The notes under the pieces were generated by a model. It was not told the origin of the DNA. It saw only the letters and a list, made by a program, of their open reading frames with translations, and made no database searches. Both the position numbers and the translations under genes were made by a program. Shown piece by piece: positions 58,160 through 64,000 of a stretch of DNA of 64,000 bases. Where the stretch lies: assembly GCA_964036665.1 (NCBI GenBank), contig OZ038531.1, positions 248,001 to 312,000 of the forward strand. Reading direction: 5' to 3'. Numbering within the stretch: the first letter of the stretch is position 1; every line of letters starts with the position of its first letter. This stretch comes from Gordius sp. MW1. Its lineage: Eukaryota > Nematomorpha > Gordioida > Gordea > Gordiidae.

Positions 58160-58631
58160 TTAGTCTTTTAATAGTAGTTCATTACACCTTTTACTCGGTG
58201 TTGCAAACGAATTTATAATATCTTTCAGGGGAATAACATTTATACAGTCATGTTCTAAGCTCAATAAAGCTAAGGAAGATAACCTATCTTGTCCAATTGT
58301 GGAACGAAGATAAGTTTTAATCCGTTTTAGCAATGAGAACGATCTTTCGCATGAACATGAAGTTATTGGGATAGTTGAAATTATTTTAATCAAAATAATA
58401 AAATGTGGAAACACTATCGAGGACAAAGTTTTAATAAGTGAAAAAATATTATGGCATTTTATTTTATTCGAAGATAAAGAGTTATAATATGTTACATAAT
58501 TTTTTGCCATTTCTATTTCGCAATCTTCCAGTTTTAATTCATAATGGTTAATTATTTTTGATAAAAGAGACTTATCGCAAAAAAAGGGGATGAAGGGTTT
58601 AAACCTTCTAATGACTTATATAAATTTCAAT
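58160..58631 (-). pseudogene. hAT transposase C-terminal fragment (ZMYM1-like)
   Basis: The minus-strand frame is open from about 58626 to the stop near 58160. It includes NHYELKLEDCEIEMAKNY, then PITSCSCERSFSLLKRIKTY and LRSTIGQDRLSSLALLS, the dimerisation region of hAT transposases of the ZMYM1/TTF-type group. The N-terminal BED finger and the catalytic core are missing. No ends were identified. Confidence 0.85.
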
Positions 58632-60600
58632 TAATTTCCGAAAACTTATGTTTAATTCTGCTATTATTCTATCGATGATAGGATAATAATTAATATTAAT
58701 TATTAAATTATGTAATTATGTCAACTCAACAATTTGACACGATTTTCACACTTTATTGTCGTATACAGCATCTTTATTTTATTTGTAATATTATAATTAA
58801 AACTTTTATTCAGAAACAATAATAATAATAATCTTTATATTGTTTCTTAATTAAGATAAAAAAATGGCTTAAGGGGCCCAGGAGGGGCCCAAGATTTTTC
58901 GCTTGGGGGGGGGGGAGCTGGGCCTCTATAAGATGATTAGTTTACTAATAATTTTTGGCTTTTTACATTATTGCTTATGGAAAAAGATGGCCAAAACAAC
59001 TTTTGCAAGAGATAGGAAAATAAAAAATAATTTTTAAAAGAGAATGTTTAAGATCATTCAAAAATGTCAAGAGATAAAATTTTAAAGGGGGTATTTGTTT
59101 AAAAATAGATTTAATTGATTATATTTCTACTAGATATTCTTTTATGTATAACTTATTTTATAATTAATAAATTTTCATAATAGTATTTGTTGTAAATTGT
59201 ATGATTACTACAAATTGGCCCACTAAATATTTTTAGCCGATTAAAGGATATAAATTATTATGATAATTATATACTTTATCCTCTCAAGAATATTTTAAGG
59301 CATCATAGTTTATTTCATAAGGTACACAAACACAACCCCAATTTACCATAATTCTGTTATAAAATTAAATAAATTAATTATTAAAGTAATATAGTCATTA
59401 TAATATATAACTAGTATTAATTGCTATGCAATTTAACAATTTCACATTTATTTTATCATTATTGTTATAAGTTATGAATCTAATGTCAACAAAACCTAAA
59501 AACTTGCGGTTAAAAATGCAGATAGAGCAAAGTAACTATAAAATCGCAATAATTTAGAATTTGGCTTTTTCTGAAATTCAAAAAATTAATTTTTTTATGA
59601 AATAAAAGAAAAAATCCACATTTTTACCTAATATTATAGATGCTAATAGTTTACATTCCCGAACTTAATTTCAAGTCATATGAATAATAAGTTTAGATTT
59701 TACAGCATTTCAAACTTTGAACTAAATTATCTCAGTTCGGAGTTTTGGCAGATACTCCAATTCTCAGGTAGCGATATGGCAGCGCATTGAGATCTAGGAT
59801 ATTGGTAAGATGGATTAACAGTAAACATAATTTTAAATTTACTATTAAGAATTTCAATCCAATGCAATATCATTTTTGCCTAAGTCACAAATATGATCTT
59901 TAAATTGAAGGATTTTGCAAAGGGATTCATTGGCCGACACATCTTTTTGGCACATGATGACTTTTAATTCACTTAAATCATGTCAAAATCAAACAAGGTA
60001 TAAATAAATTAGCACAAATCACTTTTGTTTTGCTAGCCTTTTCGGACCTTTTCGCTAGATAAGAGACTTTTTTAAACTAATAAAGTTATCGAATTAGCAC
60101 ATAGGCCGTTAAATTCTATTTAATTCATCAAATACTTTATAAAAAAATAAAAAAGTCCAAAATTGTGGCACTTATATTGCTACTATGGCCGTAGGTGGCT
60201 TAAATAAGTCCTTGCCTAATGGCCAAAGAAATTTTATATCGAATCAAAAGGGGTTATTATTAATAAATATATAAATTAATTTTAAGTTATTTGAATATTT
60301 TTTCATTTATTTTTGGCAATTAAATAAATTTTTGTAAATTCTATCAGACTGCAAATTCAAATATCTCAATAAATTCCAAAATTTGAAAAACCAATTAACC
60401 AATGGCTGTGAGTTTCAAAAGCGAATATAAATTTTTTTATTTTTTTTAAATGTAGCGTTGAATAAATATTAAAACGTTCAAAAAAAAAGTATTTTTTTGT
60501 CTCATTGCGACAACTACTCTAATAAATTTTGGCCCCCAAACCTTAAAAATTATTTTGTTAAAATAATGAAACAAATTTCTTTGCTATCCCACGAATCGTA
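58632..60600. other. AT-rich, with one MITE-like patch
   Basis: 58835-58925 (TTGTTTCTTAATTAAG..GGGGCCCAGGAGGGGCCCAAG.., G-run) is an inverted relative of 7170-7315. A TTGCTATGCAATTTAA hairpin lies near 59420. Otherwise nothing is recognised. Confidence 0.35.
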
Positions 60601-60607
60601 GTGGGGA

Positions 60608-60720
60608 AACCTGAGGTTTTATTAACCTTAAGGTTTGAGATTTATAACGACCTCAAGGTTTTCAAATAAAAAAACCTTAAAAGCTCAGGTCTGTGTTTAG
60701 GTTGTCACATGCTTCATTTT
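60608..60720. repeat. Terminal remnant of the 16901-19914 element family
   Basis: TAGTGGGGAAACCTGAGGTTTTA and repeated AACCTTAAGG/ACCTCAAGG motifs match the arm ends of the large inverted-repeat element. Confidence 0.6.
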
Positions 60721-60731
60721 TTATATCTTAA

Positions 60732-62810
60732 CTAGCTGGGCCCGGCCAGGCTTTGTTTTGGCTTAGGTTTCATTTAGCTAAATGAAATTAGTGCGTATTA
60801 ATAGGAAATATATGAAATAATTTGGGTTATCTGTATAAGAGTTAATGATACAAAAAACATTTTTTTTATAATGTGCAAATACATATTATTTAACTTAATA
60901 AGAAAAGGTATATTTTTAATAATTTATAACAGTTTAAATATTTATTAGGTAGCGATGTTTAGCGCTAATATGCATAATTGGGTAACAAAAGTGTATAAGT
61001 TATGAACAGGTCAATAAAAGTCAATGCTAATGGTCGACAATGAAAAGAAAAATTTTAGTACAGCGTGTATAATGGTGTATTGTCATAGCCTAAAATCTAT
61101 AGTAATAAAATCATCATATTATTAAACACCTTCAAATTTGGTTAAATGAACTGAAATAATACAAATTTTTCGCGAGTATAATGAAAGCAAAAAATTATCT
61201 ATGAGAAAAAAAATAACAAATCTGATCGTAAATGGCTTTTTGTTGCAGCGTTAGCTTTAGAAACATTTGATCACACATAAGGCAGAAGATCACCCAAGTT
61301 GTAATTTTGTTAACGATGTAAGTTTACATCGATTGGAGCAGAATCAGATCGATTAGGTGCAGGCCTAGCCAATTGACTCGCAGCTTTATTTCTGATTTCT
61401 AAGCATGTATCTTCAATAATAGCTAAGGTTTTTTTTATAAATATTAGGATGTGCATGACCATTCCGATGAATGATATCTTCTGCCATGTCTGCTTTATTT
61501 TGATTCCATAAATTGGTAGGATATGACGGAGAGCAGGAGTTTATTATAATTGCAAACAATGCACGAATTTGTTTTGGATGTGAAGTATGGCACGCCTCAC
61601 TAATTCATTCATGCCATTGATTATCATGATCTAATAGAAGAATGGCTAGGCATGCACTGCGGAAAGTGGAATGTGCAACGTGACCACTTTTAACGGATGG
61701 AAACACGTTCGACCGCGAACGTTATTTTAATCATGCTAATAGGAAACATTCATATAGACTGAGATATATAGTGTATTTTATAGTCGTGCTATCGTATTAT
61801 CTTTGAATATGTCAGGCCGCTACTCGTTTTCCCCGTTTGCGACGTTCAAAGGATCTGCTGCGCGAATTCCAGTGTAATACGGAAGCACTTCGCAATATAA
61901 TCACCATCCTGACAGCTTGAAGAACGCTATTAACGTTGTATCTGGGGGATTTAAGGCCATATTGGTGACTTCTACATGTACAATTACGTAAATCCTAGCA
62001 TGATCGCGTTCATGTATAGGAAAGGGTATAATACGCCATATAGCTTCATTGCTGCTTATATATCTTCCAGTCAGATACTAAGCGATTCCATTGGTATGAA
62101 GCCTCGCTCTATTCGCAGTGCTATCTGGTTGAACGGTAAAAAATTGTCATACCACTACCTTTGTTAGTTTGCTAAAAAATGTATTTGATAGATTTAACCG
62201 AGTTACAATATTCAACATTGATGTGTGCTTTGCATAATTTTGATAGAAAAGGACAATATGGAACAGCCCAGCGGTTATAACTTCGACGATTTAATTCCGA
62301 AGTTGTATGGTTACCACGTTCCCACCATCTTTGTACCTAGGATATCCATCATGCCCCTGATTGTGTTGCATACCAAGCCTAGAGGATATCGCTTTGAGCA
62401 TTTACCGTCTATCATGCATAGCGATGGATTGAGTGTTCCGCAAGGGCCGTTTTTCATATTTTTCCTTACAATTTTGTAAAAATCCTTATGTAGTTTAGGA
62501 TCAGGTATTTTAGCACATATTGAGTAAAAAATTGAGACAAAATGACAAAGCTATCGTGGAAAAGAGTTTAAGACAATAAGTAGCAAAATAACGATAAATA
62601 AATATAAAAAACGTAATATAAATAATCCGCTAGATGGCGTTATATACTTCAAAAAATCAGGGTTACGGCTGTCGCAGGTCGATAAAAGTATATATAAACC
62701 ATCTAGGATGCTAGGGCAAAATGATCTGATAAAATTTGGTGGCAATCGGTCGAAAACTTTAGGAGTTATTAGAGGCCAAAAAAACGGAGTTATATTTTTA
62801 TATATATAGA
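60732..62810 (-). mobile_element. Helitron with Rep/helicase remnants
   Basis: On the minus strand it starts TCTATATATATAAAAATATA and ends ..GGCCGGGCCCAGCTAG followed by T. It carries decayed Rep/helicase coding sequence on the same strand, which identifies the whole family (6511-8243, 36811-38703, 62811 onward) as Helitrons. Confidence 0.88.
61305..62480 (-). pseudogene. Helitron Rep/helicase coding remnant
   Basis: In order on the minus strand: KNGPCGTLNPSLCMIDGKCS and KRYP (62440-62350); W.PYNFGIKSSKL region; GRYISSNEAIWRI, PIHERDHARI (62100-61980); PPDTTLIAFFKLS, EVLPYYTG (61960-61860); a CFHPLKV region; then THSHPKQIRALFAIIINSC, NKADMAEDIIHRNGHAHPNI, LAIIEDTCLEIRNKAASQLA and RPAPNRS (61610-61305). 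These are the linker and early helicase blocks of animal Helitron proteins. Frameshifts and stops break it. The Rep catalytic HUH region and the later helicase motifs are not seen. Confidence 0.88.
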
Positions 62811-62930
62811 CAAGCTGTGCCTGGCCAAGGGTTGCTTTGGTCCAAATAAATTCACTTGTATATTATTTAAATAAAATTATCTAAATTAGAGTTTCCCTTT
62901 AAAAAGACATATGTTATATAAGTTATTTTT
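62811..62930 (-). mobile_element. 3' end of a fourth Helitron, abutting the third
   Basis: CAAGCTGTGCCTGGCCAAGG, then GTTGCTTTGG, corresponds to the head of the other copies (CTAGCTGGGCCCGGCCAGGC..). It begins at the very base after the third copy's TC end, so the two are in direct head-to-tail contact. Confidence 0.65.
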
Positions 62931-62934
62931 ACAT

Positions 62935-64000
62935 TTATAGATAATGTAGATCCCGAAATAGATGAACAAATCGATGGTCAAAATCAATGTTTTAAGGAAA
63001 TCTGTTTTTAAGGATGATATTTAAAATTAAAAACATTTTGGATTTTTCCAAATAAAATAAATAAATTTTATATGATTTAAAAAAATTATCTTAAATGGTT
63101 TATTAAACCATATATAAAAGTAGCAAATGCAAATGCATATGATAATTTTTAACAATATTTAAAAACAAAATAAATTTCCAGCAACAAAATCAAATTCCTC
63201 AAATTTTTTACAATGATAATGTAGCCCTAAATAGAGGAAATTGATGGTCAGAATGAAGGTTTTAAATAAAAACTTTATTTTTAAATAATATTTTAAAGTA
63301 ATATTTTGATTTTTCCAAATAAATCCACTTTTAAAAATATTTGGATTTTTCCAAATAAAATGAATAAATTTTATAGGTTTTAAAAAAATCATCTTATATG
63401 GTTTATTAAACCATATATAAAAGTAGCAAATGCAAATGCACATGATAATTTTTAACAATATTTAAAAACAAAACAAATTTCCACCAACAAAATCAAACTT
63501 CAAGTTTTTTGCAATGATAATGTAGATCCCAAAATAGAGGAACACATTGATGATCAGAATGAAGGTTTTAAATAAACTTTATTTTTGAATAATATTTTTA
63601 AATAATATTTTGATTTTTCCAAATAAATTCACTTTTAAAAATATTTTGGATTTTTCCAAAACATATTAATAAATTTTACATGATTTAAAAAAATTATCTT
63701 ATATTGTTTCATATTTAAAAGTAGCAAATGCGAATGCGTATGATAATTTTTAACAATATTTAAAAACAAAACAAATTTCCACCAAAAAAATCAAATTCTT
63801 CGAATTTTTAAGAATGATAATGTAGATCCCAAAATAGAGGAACACATTGATGGGCAGAATGAAGGTTTTAAATAAAAACTTTATTTTTAAATAATATTTT
63901 TGAGTAATATTTTGATTTTTCCAAATAAATTCACTTTTAAAAATATTTAGGATTTTTCCAAAACATATTAATAAATTTTATATGATTTAAAAAAATTATC
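62935..64000. repeat. Satellite, monomer about 301 bp, at least 3.5 units
   Basis: The block ATGATAATGTAGATCCCAAA recurs at about 62940, 63213, 63515 and 63816 (spacings of about 275, 302 and 301). Other shared blocks are TTTTGATTTTTCCAAATAAA, AAAAGTAGCAAATGC and TTTTTAACAATATTTAAAAAC. The array runs off the window. Confidence 0.92.

Overview
The window comes from an AT-rich animal nuclear genome. The evidence is spliced metazoan-type genes (NELF-E, PSTK, eIF3g, a SOUL/HEBP-family gene) with GT-AG introns, set among many eukaryotic transposon classes: Ty3/gypsy, RTE, an RLE-type LINE, Penelope-like, Helitron, hAT, MULE-like and P/hAT-like MITEs. The species cannot be named from the sequence. 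Seven of the twelve introns reconstructed in NELF-E and eIF3g are only 37-38 nt long, which points to a lineage with miniature introns.

Layout. 1-1.8 kb: 3' half of a gypsy pol with its short LTR. 1.9-3.1 kb: small tandem duplications. 3.2-9.7 kb: the gene-dense island. NELF-E (5 exons) is followed after 27 nt, in the same reading frame across one TGA, by single-exon PSTK. Convergent to these is eIF3g (9 exons, minus strand), whose seventh intron is swollen by a Helitron and MITEs. 9.8-12.8 kb: nested MITEs and a hAT copy. 13.9-15.2 kb: internally deleted RTE. 16.5-20.1 kb: a dispersed repeat (family R) split by a 3-kb inverted-repeat element that carries reverse transcriptase pieces. 21.4-24.7 kb: a second RTE interrupted by a hAT element with a perfect 8-bp target duplication. 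25.9-28.3 kb: SOUL gene (minus). 30.4-34.4 kb: a complete but decayed gypsy element with LTRs and a 5-bp target duplication (minus). 36.2-44.6 kb: RTE fragments, an R copy holding a Helitron with a 1.42-kb (ACAT)n array, and a nest in which a palindromic MULE-like element sits in the gag of an LTR element that itself sits in an RTE. 45.2-45.8 kb: two Penelope-like tails. 46.4-46.8 kb: decayed gypsy RT. 47.7-50.5 kb: a LINE with one long open frame and a poly(A) tail. 50.6-51.7 kb: another R copy, which supplies the empty site for the Helitron. 55.7-57.9 kb: a palindromic MITE and complex tandem arrays. 58.2-58.6 kb: hAT transposase tail. 60.7-62.8 kb: a Helitron with recognisable Rep/helicase remains, joined head to tail to another. 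62.9-64.0 kb: a 301-bp satellite running off the window.

The cellular genes belong to transcription pausing (NELF-E), selenocysteine synthesis (PSTK), translation initiation (eIF3g) and probable heme/tetrapyrrole binding (SOUL). The NELF-E/PSTK spacing suggests one polycistronic transcript or another form of coupled expression. Most of the remaining sequence is transposon-derived or featureless AT-rich DNA. Several insertions are dated relative to each other by target duplications or by empty-site comparison within the window.
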